DNA of 64,000 nucleotides from Actinoplanes sp. N902-109 (GTDB lineage Bacteria > Actinomycetota > Actinomycetes > Mycobacteriales > Micromonosporaceae). The notes beneath the pieces were generated by a model. The model was given only the letters and a program-made list of their open reading frames with translations. It was not told the DNA's origin and ran no database searches. Positions within the stretch are counted from its first letter, which is position 1; every line of letters starts with the position of its first letter. The translations under genes and the position numbers were made by a program. Location of the stretch: NCBI RefSeq assembly GCF_000389965.1, contig NC_021191.1, positions 4,217,501-4,281,500 on the forward strand. Direction: 5' to 3'. Below are positions 41,167-50,526 of the stretch, in pieces.

Positions 41167-44100
41167 ATGCCTGTCCCGTCGCGCGACACCCGGTACGCCC
41201 TGATCATCGGGGTGGACACCTACCAGGACGACGAACTGCGCGATCTGCGGGCGCCGCGGCACGACGCCGCCGGGCTCAAGAAGGTGCTCGAGGACCCCGG
41301 AATCGGCGGGTTCGTCGAGGTGGTGGTGCTGGAGAATCCCGAGTCCGGCACGGCGGCGCAGAGCATCGAGCGGTTCTTCCGGGATCGCGGTCCCGATGAT
41401 GTGCTGGTGTTCCACTTCAGCGGGCACGCCTTTCGCGGCGAGGACGTGAACGATCTTTATCTGGCGATGGCGAACACCAACAAGCGCGGTGCTCCGGAGA
41501 CCACGGCAATCACCAGTGATTTTCTGGCGCGGATAATCAGGAAAAGTCCGGCCGGTCGCAAACTTCTGATTCTCGACTGCTGCCACGGCGGCGCTTTTTC
41601 GTTGCGCGGTGCCGGGGACGAGAGCGGTGACGCCGCCACCCGGATGATCGGCGAGGCCGCCACCGGGTTCGACGACGTGCTCACCCGGGGCATCAGCGAC
41701 ATGGTGCCCGCCCAGGCGCAGACCGAGGCCAACGGCATGGGCACCGTCGTCATCGCCGCCGCGCGGCCGTTCGAGCTGTCGCAGGAGGACGTGAGCGGTG
41801 CGCTGTCCGGGGCGATCATCGAGGGGCTGGGGACGGGGCGCGCCGACCTGACCGGCAGTGGGAAGATCTCCACCGACGACCTCTTCGCGTACGCGGTCAG
41901 GAGTTTCGAGGAACGCGGCCTGGACCAGCACCCGGTCCGGCAGGAGCAGGAACGCAGCGGCGACTTCGTGGTCGCGGAGAACAAGTTCCACCGGCCGTTG
42001 CTGCCCGCCGCGGTGGAGCAGTTGCTGGGGGACAGCGACCCGATCGAGCGGCTGCGCGGCGTCGGTGAGCTGGGGGCGCTGGCCGGGGCGGCCCGGCTGG
42101 AGGTGGCAGCGGCGGCCCGGGCGCGGTTGCGGCAGGTGGCCGGGTGCGACACCGCGTGGCAGGTGGTCCATCTGGCCGGCGCCACGCTCAAGCGGATGTC
42201 GCTGACCGTGCCCTTGCCGGCGCTCGACTTCGGCCCGGTGCGGGCGGGCGCGCGTCCGGTACGCCGCGAGCTCACCGTCACCAGCCCGGCGCTGGGCGAC
42301 TCGTGGCATGCGGTCAGCGACCATCCGGAGGTGCTGGTCGAACGGCACGGCAGCCGGCTGCTCGTGGAACTGCGCCCGCAGCGGCACGGTCCCCTCGCGG
42401 CCACCGTGACGATCACCAGTGCGGCCGGGGACGCCCGGGTCGACGTGCGGGCGCTGGTGCGGCGGCGGCAGGTGACCGGGGTGCTCGCCGGGTGGCTGCA
42501 CACCGGCCTCGGGTACGTCCCGCACGACCTGCGACGCCGGGTACGCCGGCCGGCCCGGGCGCTCGGGGCGGCCGCGGCGGTGCTGCTCACCGTGTCGTCG
42601 GCGCACCTCGTACCGCAAGTCCAGGTGGTGGGGTGGTGCATCCCGAGCCAGGACCTGCGGGTGCTGACCACCGAGGCGTTGCGCGGCGGGCTGCAGCGCG
42701 CCGCGGCCGACTTCGAGCGCGCCCACAGCAGTGACGACTGCGGCCACGACCAGGTCCGGGTCACCATCACCGCGCTGTCCTCCGACGGTCTCGCCCAGCG
42801 CCGCATCGCCGAGCAGTGGCCGGACAGCACCGCGACGGTGGCCGGCGCCGACCCCGCCGCCGCGGCCCGGGCCGATGCCGAGTCCCGGCTGGCCGGTCCG
42901 GTCCCGGACGTCTGGATCCCCGAGTCCTCGGTACGCGCGGAGCTGGCCCGCTCCACGATGCGCAAGGACGGGACCCGCCGCTTCGACCTGCCGCCCGGTG
43001 GCACCGTGCCCGGGTCGTCGATCGCCACCTCCCCGCTGGTGCTGGCCGTCCCGGAGGCGGACGCGGCCGATGTGCGGGCGAGCCTGAGCTGGCAACAGGT
43101 GCTCAATCAACCATGGACCATCCCGCGTGCCGATCCCCGCAACTCGACCACGGGGCTGCTGACCACGTACGCGCTCTACCAGGCCGCGCCCGACGATGCC
43201 GCCGCCGAGAAGCTGCTGCGGCCGAGCCGCGGCGGTGACGATCCCCGCGTCGATCTGTGCCAGTACAAGCTGGCCGCCACCGAACCGCCCGAGCACCTCG
43301 GATTCATCGTGCCGGAGAAGTACGTCGCCGACTACAACGCCGGCCGCCCGCTCGGCGAGGACTGCCCGACCCCGGAGCCGCCCCCGGACGGGCGCCGGCT
43401 CAAGGCGGTGACGCTGCTGGGCCTGCCGGCCGCGCTGGACGTGCCGTGCGTGCCGCTGAGCACGACCGGCTCCGACGACGACCGGCAGCGCCGGCTGGCC
43501 GCGGCCTTCTGCGACTACCTGCGCTCCGGCGGTCGCGACGCGCTGCTGCAGGACGGCCTCGACCCACCCAAGAACGACGACACGGTACGCAACCCCAGCG
43601 CGGTCGACGCCGAAGCGGTCATCGACACGTGGACCTCGGCCCAGCGGCCGTACCGGGTGCTGCTGGCCATGGACGTCTCCGGCTCGATGAAGTGGCCGGT
43701 CCCGGGCTCGGCCACCCCGCGGGTCACCGCGATCACCGGTGCGGCCCGGGTGGCCCTGCGGGACAGCCGGCTGGAGTCCGGCGACGAGCTCGGCCTGTGG
43801 CGCTTCGCCCAGCGGCTCGCCGGCCCGCTCGACTACCAGGAGGTGGTCAAGCTCCGACCGGCCACCCTGGACCAGCAGAGCCGCGTCCTCGCGGCGCTCA
43901 CCACCCTGCCGGTCACCGACCGCGACACCGGCCTGTACGACACGATCAGCGCGGGGGTCCGCGCGCTGGACCGCGACGCCCGCCCCGGCGGCGACTTCCC
44001 CCCGGTCAACCGGCTCGTGGTGCTCACCGACGGCGAGAACGACGACGCCGGCTCGCTGCGGGCCGACCAGCTCGGTCCGGTCATCGACGCCGCGGACGTG

Positions 44101-44247
44101 GAAGTCGTGGTGATCGCGTCGGTCGGCGCCAATTGCGACGCCTTGGCCGTCGTGCACAGCGAGAAGTTCCGCTGCGTCGAGGCCGGTGCGGACGAGCTGG
44201 CGGCTGCCTTCAGCAACGCCCTGCCGAGCCGGGCCGGGCAACCGTGA
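41167..44247 (+). CDS. Transmembrane caspase-like protease fused to solute-binding-like and VWA domains
   Basis: A 1026-residue protein. Residues ~8-265 are a C14-type caspase-like domain with the dyad His87 (VFHFSGHAF) and Cys139 (LILDCCHGG). Residues ~275-335 are a short helical stretch. Residues ~345-440 form an Ig/HYDIN-like sandwich (LDFGPVRAG, ELTVTSPA, ATVTITSAAGDA). RRRVRRPARALGAAAAVLL marks a single membrane helix near 463-483, with arginines on the N-terminal side, placing the protease inside. Residues ~490-790 resemble a type-II solute-binding domain (VLTTEALRGGLQRAAADFE, GFIVPEKYVADYNAG). From ~830 a VWA domain with an intact MIDAS (MDVSGSM) ends the protein. Likely an outside sensor linked to an inside suicide protease. 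Overlaps the next gene by four bases (GTGA). Confidence 0.85.
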   Translation: MPVPSRDTRYALIIGVDTYQDDELRDLRAPRHDAAGLKKVLEDPGIGGFVEVVVLENPESGTAAQSIERFFRDRGPDDVLVFHFSGHAFRGEDVNDLYLAMANTNKRGAPETTAITSDFLARIIRKSPAGRKLLILDCCHGGAFSLRGAGDESGDAATRMIGEAATGFDDVLTRGISDMVPAQAQTEANGMGTVVIAAARPFELSQEDVSGALSGAIIEGLGTGRADLTGSGKISTDDLFAYAVRSFEERGLDQHPVRQEQERSGDFVVAENKFHRPLLPAAVEQLLGDSDPIERLRGVGELGALAGAARLEVAAAARARLRQVAGCDTAWQVVHLAGATLKRMSLTVPLPALDFGPVRAGARPVRRELTVTSPALGDSWHAVSDHPEVLVERHGSRLLVELRPQRHGPLAATVTITSAAGDARVDVRALVRRRQVTGVLAGWLHTGLGYVPHDLRRRVRRPARALGAAAAVLLTVSSAHLVPQVQVVGWCIPSQDLRVLTTEALRGGLQRAAADFERAHSSDDCGHDQVRVTITALSSDGLAQRRIAEQWPDSTATVAGADPAAAARADAESRLAGPVPDVWIPESSVRAELARSTMRKDGTRRFDLPPGGTVPGSSIATSPLVLAVPEADAADVRASLSWQQVLNQPWTIPRADPRNSTTGLLTTYALYQAAPDDAAAEKLLRPSRGGDDPRVDLCQYKLAATEPPEHLGFIVPEKYVADYNAGRPLGEDCPTPEPPPDGRRLKAVTLLGLPAALDVPCVPLSTTGSDDDRQRRLAAAFCDYLRSGGRDALLQDGLDPPKNDDTVRNPSAVDAEAVIDTWTSAQRPYRVLLAMDVSGSMKWPVPGSATPRVTAITGAARVALRDSRLESGDELGLWRFAQRLAGPLDYQEVVKLRPATLDQQSRVLAALTTLPVTDRDTGLYDTISAGVRALDRDARPGGDFPPVNRLVVLTDGENDDAGSLRADQLGPVIDAADVEVVVIASVGANCDALAVVHSEKFRCVEAGADELAAAFSNALPSRAGQP

Positions 44248-45572
44248 CGGCTCGTGAGGTCGCGCGCCGGGCAACAGCCGCCGCCGCGGCGCTCCTGCTG
44301 GCCGTCGCGCTGGGTGCCACGGCGGCCTGCGACGACGCCACCGACTGCGGCGCGGACGGCAGCGGCCCGATCACCTTCGCCACGGTCAAGAACCTCACCG
44401 CCGCCCAGCGCGCCGAACTCGCCGCCGGTTGGGAGAAGGCCGGCCACCGCGACCAGCCGCTGCGCATCGTCGTGCTGCCGGCCACCTCCGACGAGCAGCG
44501 CGCGCAGCTCGCCGCGACCCTGCAGGCCGACAAGTTCGCCGGCAGTCGCGGCCTGCGCAGCGGTTACGACGTGGTCGGCCTGGACGTGGTGACGCTGCCC
44601 GAGTTCGCCAAGGGTGGCTACCTGCAACCCCTCGACCCGCCCCGCTTCTCCGGCGCGGGCTTCCTCGCAGCGCCATGGCGCAGCTCGTTCTACGACCGCC
44701 GCCTGTACGCCGTCCCGTACACCACCAATGTCGGCCTGCTCTACTACTGGGCCAGCGACCTGGTCGCCCTCAAACGCATCCCCGACGTCAACACCCGCTG
44801 GCAGCCGCCCGACTGGCGCACCGTCGCCGCCGTCGCCCTCGATTCCAAGAACAACCCGCAGAGCAAGCACGAGGGGTACGTGGGACAGCTGAGCCGCTAC
44901 GAGGGCTTGACCGTCAACACCATGGAACTCGTCTGGGGCTTCGGCGGCGACCTGCCCACCCCCACCCACCCGGTCGACGACGCCGACCTCGACGCGGCCG
45001 CCGAGGGCCTGGGCTTCCTGCTCGACGGCCTGACCACGGGCTGGATCGACAACGCGGCCGTGGACTACGACGAGCAGGGCTCGCTCACCGCCTTCCTGGA
45101 GGGCAAGGCCGCGATCATGCGCAACTGGCCGGACGCCTGGCCCACGGCCCGCGCCTCCACCGACATCCGCGTGACAGCCCTGCCGGGCGACCACACCGGC
45201 GTCCTGGGCGGCGAAAGCCTGGCCGTGGCCCGCTGCTCCCCGGTCCGCGCCACGGCCCGCCAGTTCCTCACCTTCCTGACCGGCGCCGAGCAGCAGAAAT
45301 GGGTCTTCCGGACGGGCATGTACCTGCCCACCGTGGCCGGCCTCTACGAGGGCGACGCCCTCACCGGCGGCAACCTCGACCTGCGGCCCGACTTCATCAG
45401 CCTGCTGCGCACCAGCATCGACAACGCCCGCCCCCGCCCGGCCCTCCCGGCGTACAGCAACGCCACCACCCTCATTCAGGACCGCGTGCACGACGCCCTG
45501 GAAACCCCGGTCGCCGACCGCCCGGGCGCCCAGCAGCTCGTCAAGCAACTGGCCGGTGACCTCCGCCGCTGA
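44244..45572 (+). CDS. Extracellular solute-binding lipoprotein, third gene of the caspase operon
   Basis: A 442-residue family-1-type solute-binding protein. The signal ends at a lipobox-like ATAAC (about residue 29). DVVGLDVVTLPEFAKGGYLQPL, the PYTTNVGLLYYWASDL hinge segment, AFLEGKAAIMRNWPDAW, the later LGGESLAVARCSPVRATARQFLTFL block and GMYLPTVAGLY are the normal landmarks of sugar-type binding proteins. No ABC permease or ATPase genes are nearby, so it is unlikely to serve import. GTG 44244 overlaps the caspase gene stop (GTGA), implying coupled translation. It may bind a ligand and present it to the solute-binding/VWA part of the receptor caspase. Its last 32 bp overlap the convergent GGDEF gene. 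Confidence 0.8.
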   Translation: MTAREVARRATAAAAALLLAVALGATAACDDATDCGADGSGPITFATVKNLTAAQRAELAAGWEKAGHRDQPLRIVVLPATSDEQRAQLAATLQADKFAGSRGLRSGYDVVGLDVVTLPEFAKGGYLQPLDPPRFSGAGFLAAPWRSSFYDRRLYAVPYTTNVGLLYYWASDLVALKRIPDVNTRWQPPDWRTVAAVALDSKNNPQSKHEGYVGQLSRYEGLTVNTMELVWGFGGDLPTPTHPVDDADLDAAAEGLGFLLDGLTTGWIDNAAVDYDEQGSLTAFLEGKAAIMRNWPDAWPTARASTDIRVTALPGDHTGVLGGESLAVARCSPVRATARQFLTFLTGAEQQKWVFRTGMYLPTVAGLYEGDALTGGNLDLRPDFISLLRTSIDNARPRPALPAYSNATTLIQDRVHDALETPVADRPGAQQLVKQLAGDLRR

Positions 45573-47079
45573 CCCGCGGCCGCCCGTGCCGGCCTTCGTG
45601 AACACCGGGCTCGGCGGCCGGCCCGGGACACCACTGCTCGACCGCATCACCGCGGCGCTTCGCGGCGTACATGGCCACGTCGGCGCGGTGCAGCGCCTCG
45701 TCGGCGGTGCAGGTGCCGGGTCCGGTCACCACCGCCACGCCGATGCTGGCCGAGGTCTGCAGCGCGCTGCCGTCGACCAGGACGGGCTCGGCCAGCGCGG
45801 CGGTGATGCGCCGGGCGACCGCGACCGCCTCCCGCTCGCCGGGCACGCCCGGCAGCACCACCGCGAACTCGTCGCCGCCCAGCCGGCCGGCCAGGTCGTC
45901 GCCGCGCAGGCAGCGGCGCACCGCCTCGGCCGCGGCGGTCAGCACCGCGTCGCCGGCCTGGTGCCCGAGCGTGTCGTTGATCTGTTTGAAGCCGTTGAGA
46001 TCGATGAGCAGCACGCCCACGCCGTGCCCGTTGCGCCCGGCCCGGTCCAGCGCCCGGGTCAGCGACTGGTGCAGCCGGGCCCGGTTGACCAGCCCGGTCA
46101 GCGCGTCGATGCCGGCCGCGTCGGCGGTGTCGCGCTGGGCCAGCAGTTGCCGCAGCAGGGCCAGCCCGGTCAGGCCCATGCCACCCAGCACGAGCCCGGC
46201 CCAGGGGTACAACCGCAGCTCACGGATCGCGGCGACCGCCATCAGCGCGTATCCCACCGCGATCCCGGCGTACGGCAGTTTGCCGGCCAGGGCGTGCTGG
46301 CTGCCCGCGGTGCCGGTCGTGCTGTCGCCGGCCCGGCGGCGCTTCTCGACCGCGCTGCAGGCGAGCATGAAATGCATGGTCAGCCAGCACGCGAACTGCC
46401 ACGGGGTGCGTTGCACCTCGGAGACGTGCGCCTGCGAGTAGCCGAGATAGGCGTCACCCGCGAACAGCGCCAGCACGCCGATGCCCAGCAGCGCCAGCGG
46501 ACGGCGGTCGGTCCCCGCGGTGCCCAGCAGCAGGACCCGGGCCGTGGCGAACAGCACCAGCAGATCCGCCACCGGGTACGCCGCTGCCGCCAGGATCAGC
46601 CGGACGGAGGCCCGCTCGGTGTCCAGCGCCGGGCCGATGACCAGGTACCAGAGCACCATCATCGCGCCGACGGCCACCGTGGCGGAGTCCAGCACCGCCT
46701 TCGCGCGCTCGCGCCGGGTCGCCGCGCGCACCGGGAACTGCTGCAACGCCACGAACAACAGCACCACGAAGCACAGGTGTGCCCCGTCGCCGGGCTGCGG
46801 GAACGGGCGTGCCCCCGTGACGAAGAAGAACAGCGCCGGGGTGGCCGCGGCCGGTACGAAGGCCACGGAGATCAGCGTCCAGGCGCGCCGGGTGCGCCGA
46901 TCGTGCGCGTGGTCGTGGGCCGCGCGCACGCCGAAGCCGACGGCGATCGCGCCGTACACCACCATGACCGGTCCGGCCACGCGGTCGACGCCGCCGGTCC
47001 CGCGCAGGGCCACCAGGACGATGCCCGCCATCGTGAGCGCGTACACCACGCCGAGCACCGCCAGCAGTTTTCTGGTCAA
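45541..47079 (-). CDS. Membrane diguanylate cyclase (GGDEF)
   Basis: A 512-residue protein with about eight to nine N-terminal membrane helices, then a GGDEF domain (from about residue 325): DALTGLVNRARL, LLIDLNGFKQINDTLGH, and the active site LGGDEFAVVLPG. An RGDD five residues upstream fits the RxxD inhibitory site, so it likely makes c-di-GMP with product feedback. The membrane part resembles MASE-type sensors. TTG 47079 is preferred as start because GGGAGG lies 8 bases upstream and the membrane part begins at once. ATG 47166 would overlap the divergent HD gene. c-di-GMP could in principle control the glucan synthase operon, but no PilZ domain was seen there. Confidence 0.85.
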   Translation of the reverse strand: MTRKLLAVLGVVYALTMAGIVLVALRGTGGVDRVAGPVMVVYGAIAVGFGVRAAHDHAHDRRTRRAWTLISVAFVPAAATPALFFFVTGARPFPQPGDGAHLCFVVLLFVALQQFPVRAATRRERAKAVLDSATVAVGAMMVLWYLVIGPALDTERASVRLILAAAAYPVADLLVLFATARVLLLGTAGTDRRPLALLGIGVLALFAGDAYLGYSQAHVSEVQRTPWQFACWLTMHFMLACSAVEKRRRAGDSTTGTAGSQHALAGKLPYAGIAVGYALMAVAAIRELRLYPWAGLVLGGMGLTGLALLRQLLAQRDTADAAGIDALTGLVNRARLHQSLTRALDRAGRNGHGVGVLLIDLNGFKQINDTLGHQAGDAVLTAAAEAVRRCLRGDDLAGRLGGDEFAVVLPGVPGEREAVAVARRITAALAEPVLVDGSALQTSASIGVAVVTGPGTCTADEALHRADVAMYAAKRRGDAVEQWCPGPAAEPGVHEGRHGRPRVSGGGHRPVA

Positions 47080-47185
47080 CCGACCGCCTCCCGACTCCTG
47101 CTTTCCCCATCGGCCGGTGGCGGTGCGAGCTGAACCCGTACGGCGCACGCGGTGGTCGTGAGACATGGTTGTGGGATCATGGCCC

Positions 47186-47776
47186 GTGCCTGTGACCGTT
47201 CCGTCCGACGCCGAGATCCGCGCTCTGCACCAGCGCTACGCGCCCGGTCCGGAGGCGTTCGAACTGGTCTGGACGCACTGCGAGATCGTCTGCCGGATCG
47301 CCGAGCAGCTCGCCGCCCGTACCGGCCTCGGGGTTGATCTCGGCCTGGTCCGGGCCGGTTGCCTGCTGCACGACATCGGGGTCCATCGGCTGACCGGACC
47401 CGGTCATCGCGCCTACATCCGGCACGGGGTGCTCGGCCACGAGTTGCTGAGCGAGCAGGGCTTCCCCGAGGAGCTGTGCCGCTTCTGCTCCTGTCATACC
47501 GGCGTGGGGCTCACCCGCGAGGATGTCGTACGGCAGGAGCTGCCGCTGCCGCCGGCGGACTACGTGGCTGTGACGGCTGAGGAGCGGCTGGTCATGTACG
47601 CGGACAAGTTCCACAGCAAGACGACGCCGCCGCGCTTCAACACCGCCGCGAGCTACCTGGCGTACTCCCGGCGGTTCGGCCCCGGCAAGGCCGAGTTGTT
47701 CGCCGCGATGGTCGAGCAGTACGGCGAGCCCGAACTGACATCGCTCGCCACGGAGTACGGACATGGTATGACCTGA
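47186..47776 (+). CDS. HD-domain phosphohydrolase-like protein
   Basis: A protein of about 196 residues with the compact HD fold: WTHCEIVCRIAEQL (first His), CLLHDIGVHRL (the HD pair), RHGVLGHELLSEQG and CSCHTGVGLTRED (remaining ligands), matching the HDIG/uncharacterised phosphohydrolase group of archaea and actinobacteria. Substrate (nucleotide or other phosphate) unknown. GTG 47186 was chosen over ATG 47165 because the latter overlaps the possible start of the GGDEF gene; GTG 47192 is also possible. It is divergent from the diguanylate cyclase. Confidence 0.8.
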   Translation: MPVTVPSDAEIRALHQRYAPGPEAFELVWTHCEIVCRIAEQLAARTGLGVDLGLVRAGCLLHDIGVHRLTGPGHRAYIRHGVLGHELLSEQGFPEELCRFCSCHTGVGLTREDVVRQELPLPPADYVAVTAEERLVMYADKFHSKTTPPRFNTAASYLAYSRRFGPGKAELFAAMVEQYGEPELTSLATEYGHGMT

Positions 47777-47806
47777 GAATGCATCGCCGACCATAGACTG
47801 ATCGCT

Positions 47807-48994
47807 ATGTCTCCGACCCCACGCCGGCGGCGCGCCGCGGCGTTCGTCACCCCCGCGGTCCTGGCGGTGCTCGCGCTGACCGTGACCTTCCTGCGGGCGC
47901 CGGTCACGATGGTGCCGGCCGCCGCCAGCACGATGACCGTCGCGCAGGCGATCGGCAGCCAGAGCGGCGGCACCGGCACGGTCTCCGGCTACGTCGTCGG
48001 CGAGCCCACCGCGACCAGCACGGTGCGCACCAGCGACTTCACCGGCGACACGGCCCTGGCCCTGGCCGACAGCAGCAGCCAGACCGCCACCGGGCAGATG
48101 CTCTACGTCCAGGTGACCAGCGCGTACCGGGCGGCGTTCGGGCTGCTGAGCAACCCCGGGCTGCTGCGCACGAAGATCACGGTGACCGGCACGCTCACGG
48201 CGTACTTCTCGCACCCGGGCCTGAAGTCGCCGACCGCGATGACCGCCGGTTCGGCCACCACCCCGCCGACCAGCGGCCCGGTCACCCCGGCGCCGACCGG
48301 CAGCACCGACACCTATTACGCGGCCGCGCTGGGCAAATCGGGTGAGAATCTGAAGAACGCCTTGCACACCATCATTTCGACCGGCGTCACCAAGCTTTCG
48401 TACGATGCGGTGTGGAACGCCCTGAAAGTCACCGACCAGGACCCGGCCAACTCCGCCAATGTCATCCTGTTGTATTCCGGGGTCAGCCGGTCCAAGACTC
48501 TCAACGGTGGCGACAGCGGCGACTGGAATCGTGAGCACGTCTGGGCCAAGTCGCACGGCGACTTCGGCACCGCGGCCGGGCCCGGCACCGATCTGCACCA
48601 CCTGCGGCCGGAGGACGTGACCGTCAACGCCCTGCGCGACAACAAGGACTTCGACGCCGGTGGCAGCGCTGTTCCGAGCGCGACCGGCAACTACACCGAT
48701 GCCGATTCGTGGGAGCCGCGCAACGCCGTCAAGGGCGACGTGGCCCGCATGATCTTCTACATGGCGGTGCGCTACGAGGGCGGCGACTCGTATCCGGACC
48801 TCGAGGTCGACAACGCCACCAGCGGTGGCACCGCGCCTCGCATCGGCCGGCTGTCGGCACTGCTGCAATGGAATGCCCAGGACCCGCCGGATGCATTCGA
48901 GCGCAATCGCAATCAGATCATTTATGCGAGTTATCAGCACAACCGTAACCCGTTCGTCGATCACCCGGAGTGGGTCAGCTCGATCTTCGGCTGA
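47807..48994 (+). CDS. Secreted endonuclease I-type nuclease with N-terminal OB-like domain
   Basis: A 395-residue exported protein with a Sec signal ending AAAS near residue 40. Residues ~42-150 look like the OB-fold (DUF6359-like) module often attached to bacterial extracellular nucleases (VSGYVVGEPTAT, VTGTLTAYFSHPGL). Residues ~175-395 are endonuclease I: GDWNREHVWAKSHGDF has the metal-binding and catalytic His-rich block, followed by GTDLHHLRPEDVTVNALR and NRNPFVDHPEWV. It should degrade extracellular DNA or RNA, for nutrition or defence. ATG 47807 is 30 bases after the HD gene stop, possibly co-transcribed. Confidence 0.88.
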   Translation: MSPTPRRRRAAAFVTPAVLAVLALTVTFLRAPVTMVPAAASTMTVAQAIGSQSGGTGTVSGYVVGEPTATSTVRTSDFTGDTALALADSSSQTATGQMLYVQVTSAYRAAFGLLSNPGLLRTKITVTGTLTAYFSHPGLKSPTAMTAGSATTPPTSGPVTPAPTGSTDTYYAAALGKSGENLKNALHTIISTGVTKLSYDAVWNALKVTDQDPANSANVILLYSGVSRSKTLNGGDSGDWNREHVWAKSHGDFGTAAGPGTDLHHLRPEDVTVNALRDNKDFDAGGSAVPSATGNYTDADSWEPRNAVKGDVARMIFYMAVRYEGGDSYPDLEVDNATSGGTAPRIGRLSALLQWNAQDPPDAFERNRNQIIYASYQHNRNPFVDHPEWVSSIFG

Positions 48995-49164
48995 CCGGAA
49001 GGTCCCGATGCGTTCTCGCCGTCGTTGACAATGGATTGTTGGTGGTCGTAGCGTCACTGGGAATTGCGGTGCCCGCTCCGGCGTCGATCATTCTCCCCGC
49101 CGCCCCGGCATCGCGCATCCACGTGAGACTGCCGCTGTGCGACGCCAGGAGAAGGCGAGAGGCG

Positions 49165-50340
49165 ATGAGCAGAATCTCTTTCGGGCACACAGCCATCCGG
49201 GTCGGCGCCGTCGCGCTCATGGTCGGCGGCGCCGGCCTGGCCGGCGCGTCGGCGACCTCGGCCGCCGCCGCGCCGGTGATCACCAGGGAACCCTGGGGCA
49301 CCACGGCCGGCGGTCAGGCCGTCGACCGCTACACGCTGACCAACAGGGACCTGCGGGTGCGGATCCTGACCTACGGCGGCGTGCTGCAGAGCATCCAGGC
49401 CCCCGACCGGCGCGGCCGGGTCGCCGACGTGGCCCTGGGCTTCAACAACCTGGCCGACTACGAGGCGAAGAGCCCGTACTTCGGCTGCATCACCGGGCGC
49501 TACGCCAACCGCATCGCCAACGGGCGCTTCACGCTCGACGGCCAGACCTACCAACTGCCTGTCAACGACGGGCCGAACAGCCTGCACGGCGGCACCGTCG
49601 GGTTCGACAAGCACGTGTGGGCGGCCACCCCGCTGCGCACCGGCAGCACCGTGGGTGTGCGCCTGGAGTACACCAGCCCGGACGGTGACCAGGGCTATCC
49701 CGGGGCCCTGCACGTCATCGTCACGTACACGTTGACACGCGACAACGGGATCCGCATGGACTACGAGGCGACCACCACCGAGCCGACGGTCGTCAACCTG
49801 ACCAACCACACGTACTGGAACCTCGCCGGTGAGGGTTCCGGCACCATCGACACGCAGAAGCTGCGGCTGCCCGCGAGCCGCTACACCCCGGTCGACACCA
49901 CGCTGATCCCGACCGGCGCCATCGACCCGGTGGCCGGCACCCCGATGGACTTCCGCCGGGCCACCGCCATCGGCGAGCGCAACCGGGACGGCTTCGGCCA
50001 GCTGGTGATCGGCCGCGGCTACGACCACAACTGGGTGCTCGACCGGCGCGACGGGACGTACCGGAAACTCGAACTGGCCGCTCAGGCAAGCGATCCGCGC
50101 AGCGGGCGGCAGCTGACGGTGCTGACCACCGAGCCGGGCATCCAGTTCTACGGGGGCAACTTCCTCGACGGCACGCTGGTCGGCAAGAGCGGCCGGATGT
50201 ACCGCCAGGGCGACGGCTTCGCGCTGGAGACCCAGCACTTCCCGGACTCGCCCAACCACCCCACCTTCCCGTCCACGGTGCTGCGCCCCGGGGACACCTA
50301 CCGCACCACCACCATCTACCAGCTGGGTGTCACCCGCTGA
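49165..50340 (+). CDS. Secreted aldose 1-epimerase (galactose mutarotase)
   Basis: A 391-residue protein with a signal peptide of ~37 residues and a galactose-mutarotase domain. DLRVRILTYGGVLQSIQAPDRRG starts it (split here: RILTYGGVLQSI). GRYANRIANGRFTLDG and NSLHGGTVGFDKHVW follow, with the catalytic His in LHGG. NLTNHTYWNLAG holds the second His, and EPGIQFYGGNFLDG the region near the catalytic Glu. Exported mutarotases occur in actinobacteria with extracellular sugar metabolism, in keeping with the dehydrogenase and glycosidases in this window. A purine-rich ribosome region lies before ATG 49165; the frame extends upstream to 48970 without coding character. Confidence 0.88.
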   Translation: MSRISFGHTAIRVGAVALMVGGAGLAGASATSAAAAPVITREPWGTTAGGQAVDRYTLTNRDLRVRILTYGGVLQSIQAPDRRGRVADVALGFNNLADYEAKSPYFGCITGRYANRIANGRFTLDGQTYQLPVNDGPNSLHGGTVGFDKHVWAATPLRTGSTVGVRLEYTSPDGDQGYPGALHVIVTYTLTRDNGIRMDYEATTTEPTVVNLTNHTYWNLAGEGSGTIDTQKLRLPASRYTPVDTTLIPTGAIDPVAGTPMDFRRATAIGERNRDGFGQLVIGRGYDHNWVLDRRDGTYRKLELAAQASDPRSGRQLTVLTTEPGIQFYGGNFLDGTLVGKSGRMYRQGDGFALETQHFPDSPNHPTFPSTVLRPGDTYRTTTIYQLGVTR

Positions 50341-50526
50341 GAGGCCGTCGCAGCCGCGGCTGACGCCCTGCCCGCGGCGTCTGCCCTGCCTGTGTCGCTG
50401 CGGGTGGCGCCCGCGTCGCGGCGGGCGGCGCTCGCTCTCCTCGGCTTGCGGCGCTTTTCTCCTCGTGTCCCGCGGGCGGCGGCACAGCGCCAGCGCATCC
50501 CTGTCCGTCGATGTATAACTGTCGCC

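Noticed and set aside
40723..44274. An 1183-codon antisense frame across the caspase gene
   Set aside because: Same shadow effect. The sense strand carries complete catalytic motifs and well-placed ribosome sites.
44244..45572. Binding protein of a sugar ABC importer
   Set aside because: No permease or ATPase genes adjoin it, and it is translationally coupled to the caspase gene instead.
47079..47166. ATG 47166 as start of the GGDEF protein
   Set aside because: It would overlap the divergent HD gene start, and the 29 extra residues are not membrane-like. TTG 47079 has GGGAGG at the right distance.
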